64,000 bases of DNA from Saccharothrix sp. (GTDB lineage Bacteria > Actinomycetota > Actinomycetes > Mycobacteriales > Pseudonocardiaceae), in assembly GCF_031180885.1 (NCBI RefSeq), contig NZ_JAPSLK010000006.1, forward strand, positions 62,001-126,000, written 5' to 3'. Positions 25,376 to 33,613 of the stretch are shown here, piece after piece. The notes under the pieces are model-generated. The model was not told where the DNA came from. It did not search any database and worked only from the letters and a program-made list of their open reading frames with translations. The stretch's first letter is position 1. Every line of letters starts with the position of its first letter. The translations under genes were made by a program, and so were the position numbers.

Positions 25376-26429
25376 GGCAGTCGAGCTGGGACTACCCATC
25401 GTGCGCGGCACCCCGGACCCGGCGGGCCGGCCGGATTCGCCGCTGCTGGTCGACCGGTTCGGCCGGGTCGCGACCGACCTGCGCGTGTCGCTGACCGACC
25501 GCTGCAACCTGCGCTGCACCTACTGCATGCCCGCCGAGGGCCTGGACTGGCTGCCCAAGCAGGAGCTGCTGACCGACGACGAGCTGGCCCGGCTCATCGG
25601 CATCGCGGTGACCCGCCTGGGTGTCAAGAACATCCGTTTCACCGGTGGCGAGCCGCTGCTGCGCCCCAATCTCGAACGGGTGATCGCGGCCACCGCCGCC
25701 CTCGACCCGCGCCCCAAGATCTCCATGACCACCAACGGCGTGAGCCTGGCCCGCCGCGCCGCCGACCTCGTGGCCGCCGGCCTCGACCGGGTGAACGTGT
25801 CGCTGGACACCCTCGACCCGGCCCGGTTCCACGCCCTGACCCGCCGCGACCGCCTCGACGACGTCTTCGAGGGCCTCGCCGCCGCGCGGGACGCGGGCCT
25901 CGCGCCGGTGAAGGTCAACGCGGTGCTGATGCGCGGGGTGAACGAGGACGAGGCCGTGCCGCTGCTGCGGTACTGCCTGGACAACGGCTACCAGCTCCGG
26001 TTCATCGAGCAGATGCCGCTGGACCCGCAGCACGGCTGGAACCGCGACGACATGGTGACCGCCGAGGAGATCCTGGCGGCGCTGCGCACGGCGTTCACCC
26101 TCACCCCCGAGCCGGGCGAGCGGGGCGGCGCGCCGGCGGAGCGGTGGCTGGTGGACGGCGGACCGGCCGTCGTGGGCGTGATCGCGTCGGTGACCAGGCC
26201 GTTCTGCGCGGCCTGCGACCGGACCCGGCTGACCGCCGACGGCCAGGTGCGCAACTGCCTGTTCAGCCAGTCCGAGACGGACCTGCGGGCCCTGCTGCGC
26301 GGCGGCGCTTCCGACGAGGACATCGCGGACCGCTGGCGGGCGAACTCGTGGGCGAAGGCGGCCGGCCACGGCATCAACGACGCCGGTTTCCACCAGCCGG
26401 ACCGCCCCATGAGCGCCATCGGAGGATAA
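25371..26429 (+). CDS. moaA: GTP 3',8-cyclase MoaA
   Basis: Protein of 352 residues. It is a radical SAM enzyme that starts molybdenum cofactor synthesis from GTP. The N-terminal cluster cysteines are C45, C49 and C52 in RCNLRCTYC, and the C-terminal cluster cysteines are C279, C282 and about C296 in FCAACDRTRLTADGQVRNCLF. FTGGEPLLR and NVSLDTLDP motifs are present, and the chain ends in the required GG (MSAIGG). It is followed 2 bp later by moaD. It may be leaderless (see the palindrome at 25348). In mycobacteria the same pair is encoded on the other strand beside rpfA. Confidence 0.96.
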   Translation: MTAVELGLPIVRGTPDPAGRPDSPLLVDRFGRVATDLRVSLTDRCNLRCTYCMPAEGLDWLPKQELLTDDELARLIGIAVTRLGVKNIRFTGGEPLLRPNLERVIAATAALDPRPKISMTTNGVSLARRAADLVAAGLDRVNVSLDTLDPARFHALTRRDRLDDVFEGLAAARDAGLAPVKVNAVLMRGVNEDEAVPLLRYCLDNGYQLRFIEQMPLDPQHGWNRDDMVTAEEILAALRTAFTLTPEPGERGGAPAERWLVDGGPAVVGVIASVTRPFCAACDRTRLTADGQVRNCLFSQSETDLRALLRGGASDEDIADRWRANSWAKAAGHGINDAGFHQPDRPMSAIGG

Positions 26430-26431
26430 GT

Positions 26432-26686
26432 GTGTTGGAGCTGACGGTCCGGTACTTCGCAGGCGCACGAGCCGCCGCCGGCACCCAGGACGAGAACCTC
26501 ACCCTCCCACCCGGCGCGACCGTGGCCACCGCGCTCACCGCGATCGAGGCCAAGCACGGCGAGAACCTGACCCGCGTCCTCAAGGCGTGCAGCTTCCTCC
26601 TCGACGGCGTGGCGGTCCGCGACCACGCCACCCACATCCCTCCCGGCGCCCAACTCGACGTCCTCCCACCCTTCGCCGGCGGCTGA
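26432..26686 (+). CDS. moaD: molybdopterin synthase sulfur carrier subunit MoaD
   Basis: Protein of 84 residues with a beta-grasp ubiquitin-like fold: LELTVRYFAGARAAAGTQDE, then GATVATALTAIEAKHG and the C-terminal PPFAGG. The final Gly-Gly is the site that is adenylated and thiocarboxylated before sulfur transfer through MoaE. GTG 26432 is chosen because GGAGG lies 6 nt upstream, overlapping the last moaA codons. Together with moaA it forms a two-gene unit, while moaC, mog and moaE are in a separate operon 5 kb away. Confidence 0.94.
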   Translation: MLELTVRYFAGARAAAGTQDENLTLPPGATVATALTAIEAKHGENLTRVLKACSFLLDGVAVRDHATHIPPGAQLDVLPPFAGG

Positions 26687-27720
<1,034 letters not shown>

Positions 27721-27799
27721 TCAGCAAGTGATTCGTGGGTCGGCCAAGCGCCGACCCGAACAAAGACCGCACGGGCCGTCCCCCGACCCGTGCCCGAAC

Positions 27800-27840
27800 C
27801 AGGGGCCTCTGCCGACCTCCCCCGACGGCAGGGGCCCCTG
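27800..27840 (+). terminator. strong terminator after rpf
   Basis: A 15-bp stem, CAGGGGCCTCTGCCG (27800-27814) against CGGCAGGGGCCCCTG (27826-27840), contains a single T-G wobble and an 11-nt loop, 79 bp after the rpf stop. It is the clearest transcription end in this gap. Confidence 0.85.
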
Positions 27841-28114
27841 TCGCACAACCACACCGCCACCGACGCTCTTCGCGCCGCAGGAACTGCTTTCGCGCCGCAG
27901 GCGCGCCGATGGGCTATGAGCCACAGGAAGGGCGAAGCGCGGTTGGGCTGCGCCCAGGCCGTACGGGGGACGAACCGACGCCCTTCCACCCCACCCCGGG
28001 GGGCCTGCCGCGCGGCGAGCGCCGCTCTTACGCTTTAAGCTTTTGATCTTGAGAGCGCGCCGGCGCCTTCATCTTGAGAGCGCGCAGCGCGCAAGGCTCA
28101 ACAGCGAAGCGCAT
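27841..28114. other. intergenic stretch with TTGAGAGCG repeats
   Basis: No gene was found. Two copies of ATCTTGAGAGCGCGC (28046-28060 and 28071-28085) repeat with a 25-bp period. The same core and period recur at 36464-36530. The rest is G/C-rich without recognisable structure. Confidence 0.6.
28046..28085. repeat. 25-bp-period TTGAGAGCG repeat (locus 1)
   Basis: ATCTTGAGAGCGCGC occurs at 28046-28060 and at 28071-28085. Core sequence and spacing are shared with the tandem array at 36464-36530, so both loci probably belong to one intergenic repeat family. Confidence 0.65.
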
Positions 28115-28597
28115 CTAGCGCCGGTCGTCCACCGACAAAACCCAAGTACCGCGAGCAACGAAGTCGAAAGCGCCCGTAGTGCTGGTCTCAATACGAGCCC
28201 CGTACTGCTGAACCTCGACGCTCTCCAACTGGTCATCCGGGTTCGGCAGCACCAGCGTGTACGCGAACCGCGGCTCCCGCTCCGTGAACAGCTTGCTGCG
28301 CAACGGTTCCTGCGCCTCACCGCGCGCGTTCCGGTAGGTGAACTTCACCGACCACGCCGAGTTGGCCAACTCGCCGGGCACCGAGATCTGCACCGGCTTC
28401 CCCGGCCGCACCCGCAGCACCCCGACCGCCTCGGCGTCCACGTCGCAGTCCTCCGACTTCAGGTCGCAGTACTGCGTGGGCTTCACGACGACGGTCTTGC
28501 CGTCCGCGTAGAACGTCACCTCGGGGTTCGCCGGCACGGCACAGGCCGTGACGACCAGCAGCAACAGCAGCGACAGGACCGGCAGCACTCGACGCAC
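28115..28597 (-). CDS. exported lipoprotein (DUF2771-like, Rv0875c position)
   Basis: Protein of 160 residues, close to the length of Rv0875c. GTG 28597 opens MRRVLPVLSLLLLLVVTACA with a lipobox, so Cys19 is the lipid site. The mature domain is beta-rich: VTFYADGKTVVVKPTQYCDL, a second cysteine in SEDCDV, then GKPVQISVPGELANSAWSVKF, consistent with the actinobacterial DUF2771 family of unknown function. It begins 11 bp after the MFS gene on the same strand, the same order as Rv0876c-Rv0875c, so the two are probably co-transcribed and may act together at the membrane. Confidence 0.8.
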   Translation of the reverse strand: MRRVLPVLSLLLLLVVTACAVPANPEVTFYADGKTVVVKPTQYCDLKSEDCDVDAEAVGVLRVRPGKPVQISVPGELANSAWSVKFTYRNARGEAQEPLRSKLFTEREPRFAYTLVLPNPDDQLESVEVQQYGARIETSTTGAFDFVARGTWVLSVDDRR

Positions 28598-28608
28598 GGC
28601 AGTCGAGC

Positions 28609-30243
28609 CTACGGGGTGACCGGGGTCGGCCTGATGGGGCGGTCGCCGCCCATGCCCGGGATCAACGTGCTGCCCTGCCGGGTCGCGATCGTCTGCGCCA
28701 GGCCGCACGCCAGCAGCCCCGACAACACGGTGAACCCGATCCAGTACTCGGTCGGCAGCAGCACGCCGATCGCGCCGCCGAACACCCACCCGAGCTGCAG
28801 GATCGTCTCCGACCGCCCGAACGCCGACGCCCGCGACTCCTCCGGCAGGTCGTCCTGGATCACCGCGTCCAGCGACACCTTCGCCAGCGAACTCGCCGTC
28901 GCGCCGACCAGGCCCACCACCGCCGCCGTGATCACGCCCGGCAGGATCGCCGCCACGATCGTGGACAGCAGGGCCGCGACCAGGCACGCGATCACGACCT
29001 GATCCGGTGCCCCGAAGTGCAGCCGCGCGCCGACCGCGTTGCCGAGGAAGCTCCCGATGCCCGCCGCACCCGCGATCACGCCCAGCAACAACAGCTGCAT
29101 GAACGCGTCACCCTCGGTCTGCGCCCGCACCACGAACGCCGAGAACAGCATCAGGAACCCGGTCAGCATCCGGATCGAGCCGCTGCCCCACAACGCCACC
29201 ACGACCGTCCGGCCCAGCGTCTGGCGCGGCTTGTGCGGCTTGGCCCGCAGGGACGTCGGCACCTCGCCCTCGGTGACCTCGACCCACGCCGGGATGCGCA
29301 GGCACAGCCACGCGTTGACCAGGCACAGCACGGCCGTGAACCACAGCGCGCCCGAAGAGCCGAACAGGTTCGCGAGACCGGCCGCGATCGCGCCGAACAC
29401 ACCGCCCGCCGCCAGCCCGAACACGGTCATCCGGGCATTGGTCTTGGACAGCGTGATCTCGCGCGGCAGCACCCGGGGCGTGATCGCCGCCTTGAGGACG
29501 GTGAACGACTTCGACAGGACCATGCTGCCCAGCGCCGCCGGGTACAGGCCCCAGTTGTCGAAGTTCATCGCCATCACGATGAACAGGAACACCCGCAGCA
29601 CGCACGACAACGCCAGCGCGACCCGGCGACCGTTCTGGATGCGGTCCAACACCGGCCCGATCACCGGGGCGACCACCGCGAACGGGGCCACCGTGATGAG
29701 CAGGTACAACGCGACCTTGCCCCGGCTCTCGCCGGCCGCCGCGGAGAAGAACAGGGTGTTGGCCAGTGCGACCGCCATCGCCGCGTCGGCGGCGTAGTTC
29801 AGCATGACCGCGTAGGTCAGCGAGGACAGCCCGGACTGCTTGGCCCCGTCCGCGTGCGCGGCGCGCCGGAACGCCCGCACCGCCTGCGTGCTGAGCTGCT
29901 TCGTCCGGAACCACGCCACACGGGTGACGGTCAGCTTCTTCGGCAGCGTTGGCGACGTAGGCCCGCCATCCGGCGGGTTGGGATCGCGCGGCGGGTTGGG
30001 GTCACGCGGCGGATTGGGGTCACGCCGCTGATGAGGACCGCGCGGCTGATGAGGACCGCGCGGCGGATTGGCGTCGCGCGGCGGGTACGGCTCACGCGGC
30101 GGCGGTCCGTACCGGTCGTCCGGGGGCCCGTACCGGTCCTCCGGCGGCACCCCGGGCGTCGGGTACGGCCGGGTGCGCGGCTTGTACTCGTCGTCCTCCC
30201 ACGGGTACCGCCGCGACGGGTCTTCCGGCCGTGGACGCGTCAC
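28609..30243 (-). CDS. major facilitator superfamily membrane protein (Rv0876c-like)
   Basis: Protein of 544 residues, similar in length to Rv0876c. GTG 30243 has AGGA at 7-nt spacing. Residues 1-100 are an Arg/Pro/Asp/Tyr-rich cytoplasmic extension that includes six 18-bp repeats (29971-30078). The membrane part follows with about 12 helices, starting SSLTYAVMLNYAADAAMAVALAN, and the loop motif DRIQNGRR after helix 2-3 as in MFS proteins. The substrate is unknown. The downstream lipoprotein gene is only 11 bp away. Confidence 0.85.
   Translation of the reverse strand: MTRPRPEDPSRRYPWEDDEYKPRTRPYPTPGVPPEDRYGPPDDRYGPPPREPYPPRDANPPRGPHQPRGPHQRRDPNPPRDPNPPRDPNPPDGGPTSPTLPKKLTVTRVAWFRTKQLSTQAVRAFRRAAHADGAKQSGLSSLTYAVMLNYAADAAMAVALANTLFFSAAAGESRGKVALYLLITVAPFAVVAPVIGPVLDRIQNGRRVALALSCVLRVFLFIVMAMNFDNWGLYPAALGSMVLSKSFTVLKAAITPRVLPREITLSKTNARMTVFGLAAGGVFGAIAAGLANLFGSSGALWFTAVLCLVNAWLCLRIPAWVEVTEGEVPTSLRAKPHKPRQTLGRTVVVALWGSGSIRMLTGFLMLFSAFVVRAQTEGDAFMQLLLLGVIAGAAGIGSFLGNAVGARLHFGAPDQVVIACLVAALLSTIVAAILPGVITAAVVGLVGATASSLAKVSLDAVIQDDLPEESRASAFGRSETILQLGWVFGGAIGVLLPTEYWIGFTVLSGLLACGLAQTIATRQGSTLIPGMGGDRPIRPTPVTP
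29971..30078. repeat. 18-bp tandem repeat inside the MFS gene
   Basis: Six 18-bp units run from 29971 to 30078, the first four bases usually CGGC. On the coding strand they encode alternating DPNPPR and GPHQPR hexapeptides in the cytoplasmic N-terminal region. In-frame unit length allows expansion or loss without a frameshift. Confidence 0.85.
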
Positions 30244-30276
30244 ACCCCAATCCTGCCTCACCGACCTCGGGCTGTC

Positions 30277-31179
30277 TCACACATTGCTCCCGGTGAGCAC
30301 GGTGGCGGTGGTCTCTCCCGGGATGTCGTGGACCGCCAACCCGGCCAGCCCCGCCGCCCCGGCCGGCTCCAGCACCAGCCCGAGCGTCCGCAGCGCCAGG
30401 TCGGCGGCCTCCCGGATGGCGTCGTCGGGCACCAGCACGACGTCGTCCACGAGTTCCCTCACCCGGGCGACCGACTCCGCCACAGGCACCCGCACCGCGA
30501 TGCCGTCGGCGATCGTCTCGGCGGGACCGTCCCACTCCCGCCCGGCCCACGCGTGCGCCAACGCGGGGGCACCAGCCGCGCACACCCCGACGACCCGCGT
30601 GTGCGGAGAGTGGTGCTTGAGCCACCGGGCCATCCCGGTGATCAACGCGCCGTCGCCGAGGGGCACCACGACCGCGTCGATCGACACCCCGGACCGCAAC
30701 AGCTCGACCGCGATGGTCCCCGCCCCCTCGCACACCGCCGGCTCCCGGCCGTCCTCGACGAACACGGCCCCGGTGTCCTCCGCGTACCGCCGCGCGACCT
30801 CCTTGGCGCCGGTGAAGTCGCCCGGGACCTCGTGGACGGTCGCGCCCAGCACCCGCATCCGGCGGACCTTGTCCGGCACGGCCCGGTCAGACACGAACAC
30901 CTCGACCGGGAAGCCGTGGTTGCGCCCCGCGTAGGCCACCGCCTGGCCAAAGTTGCCCGCCGACGCGCACACCACGGTCCGCCCGACGGGCAGCGTCGAG
31001 GCCAGGAAGTCGGCGCCCCGGCCCTTGAAGCTGCGCAACGGGTTCGCGGTCTCCACCTTCACCAGCACCCGGCGGCCCAGGGCGGCGCACAGCTGTTCGT
31101 CCACGTACTGCGGGGTGTCGCGGAACACGGGGTCGATGGTCTTGGCGGCGCGGGCGATGTTGTCCAGGTCGATGTCCAC
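30277..31179 (-). CDS. PLP-dependent threonine/serine dehydratase-like enzyme
   Basis: Protein of 300 residues, fold type II PLP enzyme. The Schiff-base lysine is Lys52 in SFKGRGA, and the phosphate/substrate loop SAGNFGQ lies at 73-79. Such proteins deaminate threonine or serine to the 2-oxo acid, or act as racemases. It lacks the C-terminal ACT domain of biosynthetic IlvA, so a catabolic or side-chain role is more likely. The GTG start at 31179 is preceded by TAGCTT six bases upstream, fitting a leaderless transcript. It is divergent from an Lrp/AsnC gene, a common pairing for amino-acid degradation genes. Confidence 0.87.
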   Translation of the reverse strand: MDIDLDNIARAAKTIDPVFRDTPQYVDEQLCAALGRRVLVKVETANPLRSFKGRGADFLASTLPVGRTVVCASAGNFGQAVAYAGRNHGFPVEVFVSDRAVPDKVRRMRVLGATVHEVPGDFTGAKEVARRYAEDTGAVFVEDGREPAVCEGAGTIAVELLRSGVSIDAVVVPLGDGALITGMARWLKHHSPHTRVVGVCAAGAPALAHAWAGREWDGPAETIADGIAVRVPVAESVARVRELVDDVVLVPDDAIREAADLALRTLGLVLEPAGAAGLAGLAVHDIPGETTATVLTGSNV

Positions 31180-31231
31180 GTTCAGAAGCTAGATCGCAGG
31201 CCCAGGGCACCGATTGAAACTTTCCCCGCCT

Positions 31232-31252
31232 CCACGCAAAATTTTCGCGTGG
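31232..31252. promoter_or_regulatory. palindrome over the start of the Lrp-type gene
   Basis: CCACGC (31232-31237) and GCGTGG (31247-31252) flank AAAATTTT. This symmetrical A/T-centred site overlaps the GTG start of the regulator and lies 53 bp from the start of the divergent PLP enzyme gene. It fits an Lrp/AsnC operator. Confidence 0.6.
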
Positions 31253-31701
31253 ACGAGGTGGACCGCCGCCTGCTGGCGCAGCTCCAGCAGGACTCCGGCC
31301 GCACGCTGCACGAACTCGGCGAGCTGGTCGGCCTGTCACCCAGCGCCGTGCAGCGGCGGATCACCCACTACCGGACGTCCGGCCTGCTCACCCGCGAGGT
31401 GGCGGTCTTGGACACCGGCAAGCTCGGCGGGATGCTCGCGATCGTGCTGGTGGTGCTCGAACGGGAGTCCCACGCCCACCACCGCGCCTTCGCCCAACGG
31501 ATGCGCGCCACGCCCGAGGTCCAGCAGTGCTACGAGCTGGCCGGCCGGTGGGACTACCTGGTGGTCCTGTCGGTGACCGACATGGCGCGTTGCCGCGAGG
31601 TCGGCGACGAGCTGTTCCAGCAGGACGACAACGTCAAGCGCTACGAGACGATGCCGGTGTTCGACGCGGTCAAGACCGGCCTCGCGGTCACGCTGCCCTG
31701 A
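31249..31701 (+). CDS. Lrp/AsnC-family transcriptional regulator
   Basis: Protein of 150 residues. The N-terminal helix-turn-helix is DEVDRRLLAQLQQDSGRTLHELGELVGLSPSAVQRRI, and the C-terminal RAM/AsnC ligand domain contains LAIVLVVLERESHAHHRAF, CYELAGRWDYLVVLSVTD and the FQQDDNVKRYET end. GTG 31249 is the only start that gives the normal N-terminus. It probably senses an amino acid and controls the divergent dehydratase-like gene and itself through the palindrome at 31232-31252. Confidence 0.92.
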   Translation: MDEVDRRLLAQLQQDSGRTLHELGELVGLSPSAVQRRITHYRTSGLLTREVAVLDTGKLGGMLAIVLVVLERESHAHHRAFAQRMRATPEVQQCYELAGRWDYLVVLSVTDMARCREVGDELFQQDDNVKRYETMPVFDAVKTGLAVTLP

Positions 31702-31729
31702 CCACCCCGCCTCGATCACCGCGCGGCTG

Positions 31730-32506
31730 TCACCCTGACTTGATCTTGATCCGGAAGATCGTCGGCCAGTTCTTGCCGGTCACCAGGAACTCGTCGGTGC
31801 TGCCGGGCACCGCCGCGATGCCGTTGAGGACGTTGGTCTCGGGCACGTCCGCGGGCCGCAGCGAGCTGAGGTCGACGGTGGCCAGCACGTCACCGGACTT
31901 CGGGTCGATCTTGACGACCTCGTCGAGCTGCCACAGGTTCGCCCACACAGCGCCGCCGACGCACTCCAGCTCGTTGATCCGGACCAGCGGGATGCCGTTG
32001 CGGCGCACGGTCACCCGGCCGGTCTCGGCGAACGTCTCCGGGTCGCGGAACCGCAGCTCTTCGGTGCCGTCGCTCATCACCAGCCGGTCGCCGTCGCGGC
32101 ACAGTCCCCAGCCCTCGCCCTCGTACGTGGCGCGTTTCACCTCTTGGAGGGTGTTCTTGTCGCGCTGGATGGCGACGCCGTTGCGCCAGGTGAGCTGCCA
32201 GACGCGGTCGCCGACGACGGTGACGCCCTCGCCGAAGAAGTCCGCGGGCAGGTCGACGCGTTGCTTGACCTCGCCGGTCGCCGGGTCGATGCGGCGCAGC
32301 GTCGACTGCCCCTCCAAGCCGGTGCCCTCGTAGAGGACGCCGTCGACCAGCTCCAGGCCCTGGGTGAACGCCTCCGGGTCGTGCGGGAGGGTGCCGACCA
32401 CCTCGACGGTCGGTCTGCGCTGCTGGTTGGGCTGTTCGGGCGCGTCCGGCGTGGACGTGCACGCCGTCGACATGACGAGGACCACTGCCACCGGGAGCCA
32501 CCGCAC
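31730..32506 (-). CDS. glutaminyl-peptide cyclotransferase lipoprotein
   Basis: Protein of 258 residues with a lipoprotein signal (MRWLPVAVVLVMSTACTSTP, lipid Cys16). The mature part is a five-bladed beta-propeller of the plant/bacterial glutamine cyclotransferase family: LPHDPEAFTQGLEL, LYEGTGLEGQSTLRRIDPATG, VWQLTWRNGVAIQRD, INELECVGGAVWANLWQ and VLNGIAAVP. The enzyme turns N-terminal Gln of exported peptides into pyroglutamate. GTG 32506 is chosen from the signal peptide. It is divergent from the DUF3027 gene with 57 bp between the starts. Confidence 0.9.
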   Translation of the reverse strand: MRWLPVAVVLVMSTACTSTPDAPEQPNQQRRPTVEVVGTLPHDPEAFTQGLELVDGVLYEGTGLEGQSTLRRIDPATGEVKQRVDLPADFFGEGVTVVGDRVWQLTWRNGVAIQRDKNTLQEVKRATYEGEGWGLCRDGDRLVMSDGTEELRFRDPETFAETGRVTVRRNGIPLVRINELECVGGAVWANLWQLDEVVKIDPKSGDVLATVDLSSLRPADVPETNVLNGIAAVPGSTDEFLVTGKNWPTIFRIKIKSG

Positions 32507-32563
32507 GTCCGAAAGGGTGGCACGTGTGCACGAGCCTGCGAAGACGTGCGGCACAATTCACCT

Positions 32564-33613
32564 GTGACCGCCACGCCGACCCAGCAGCCCGATCCAGTGC
32601 TCGCCGACCCGGCGCTCGTCGACGCCGCAGCGGTGTCGACCGCCCGCGCCGCGGCGCAGGAGGAAGCGGGCGCGGAACCCGTCGGTGAGCACGTGGGTGT
32701 GCTCGCCGAGGACGAGGCGTCGGTCACCCACCTGTTCGAGGCCGCGCACGCGGGCTACCGGGGGTGGAACTGGGCGGTGACCGTCGCGTTCGCCGGACCG
32801 GGGACGCCGGTGTCGGTGTCCGAGGTGGTGCTGCTGCCCGGCAAGGACGCGCTGGTCGCGCCGGACTGGGTGCCGTGGCACGAGCGCGTGCGCGCCGGTG
32901 ACCTGGGCGTGGGCGACCTGCTGCCGACCCGCGAGGACGACCCGCGCCTGGTGCCCGGGTACGTGGGTTCGGACGACCCGGCGGTCGAGGAGGTCGCGAA
33001 GGAGATCGGCCTGGGCCGGGTGCGCGTGCTGTCCCGCGAGGGAGTGCTGGACGCCGCGTCCCGGTGGCACGCCGGCGACTTCGGCCCGCGCAGCGACATG
33101 GCCCGCAGCGCGCCGGCGACGTGTGGGACGTGCGGTTTCTACACGCGGATCGCGGGGTCGCTGGGTGCGGCGTTCGGGGTGTGCGCGAACGAGCTGACGC
33201 CGGCGGACGGGCACGTGGTGCACGTCGAGTACGGGTGCGGGGCGCATTCGGAGGTCGAGGTGGAGGGCGGTCCGGCGGTGCCGGTGGCCGACCTGGTCTA
33301 CGACGACGCCACCTTGGACGTCGAGGTCAACGAACCCGCCGTCGAGCCCGCCGCCGTCGAGCCCGCCGCCGTCGAGTCGGCCGCCGTCGAGTCGGCCGCC
33401 GTCGAGTCGGCCGCCGTCGAGTCGGCCGCCGAGCCGGCCGGAGCCGAACCGGCCGACGGTGAGCCTGCTACCGCTGAGTCCGCGCCGGCCGAAGCCGTCG
33501 AGCCCGCCGCCGAGCCGGCCGGAGCCGAGGCTGGGTCGGTCGAAACCGCCGCGCCGGCCGAAGCTGCCGAGGCCGAGACCCCCGCCGAGCAGGCGGACGA
33601 GTCCGGGCGGTGA
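32564..33613 (+). CDS. DUF3027 protein with Cys4 site and repetitive tail (Rv0877-like)
   Basis: Protein of 349 residues; mycobacterial Rv0877 is about 262. GTG 32564 begins MTATPTQQPDPVLADPALVD. The conserved domain (about 40-240) contains HAGYRGWNWAVTVA, a PWHERVRAGDLGVGDLLP segment and four cysteines (C187 and C190 in TCGTCGFY, then VCANEL and YGCGAHSE) that look like a zinc site. The last 100 residues are Ala/Glu/Val/Pro repeats, including six 15-bp units. The function is unknown. It overlaps the sacsin-like ATPase gene by 4 bp (GTGA), which implies coupled translation. Confidence 0.85.
   Translation: MTATPTQQPDPVLADPALVDAAAVSTARAAAQEEAGAEPVGEHVGVLAEDEASVTHLFEAAHAGYRGWNWAVTVAFAGPGTPVSVSEVVLLPGKDALVAPDWVPWHERVRAGDLGVGDLLPTREDDPRLVPGYVGSDDPAVEEVAKEIGLGRVRVLSREGVLDAASRWHAGDFGPRSDMARSAPATCGTCGFYTRIAGSLGAAFGVCANELTPADGHVVHVEYGCGAHSEVEVEGGPAVPVADLVYDDATLDVEVNEPAVEPAAVEPAAVESAAVESAAVESAAVESAAEPAGAEPADGEPATAESAPAEAVEPAAEPAGAEAGSVETAAPAEAAEAETPAEQADESGR
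33338..33427. repeat. 15-bp tandem repeat inside the DUF3027 gene
   Basis: Six copies of GCCGTCGAGYCSGCC run without interruption from 33338 to 33427 and encode AVEPA or AVESA pentapeptides in the C-terminal tail. The last four copies are identical, a sign of recent slippage. Confidence 0.9.

Noticed and set aside
29017-31248. Long upstream part of the frame that contains the Lrp regulator
   Set aside because: It runs antisense to the MFS and PLP enzyme genes; only the segment from GTG 31249 has a recognisable protein.
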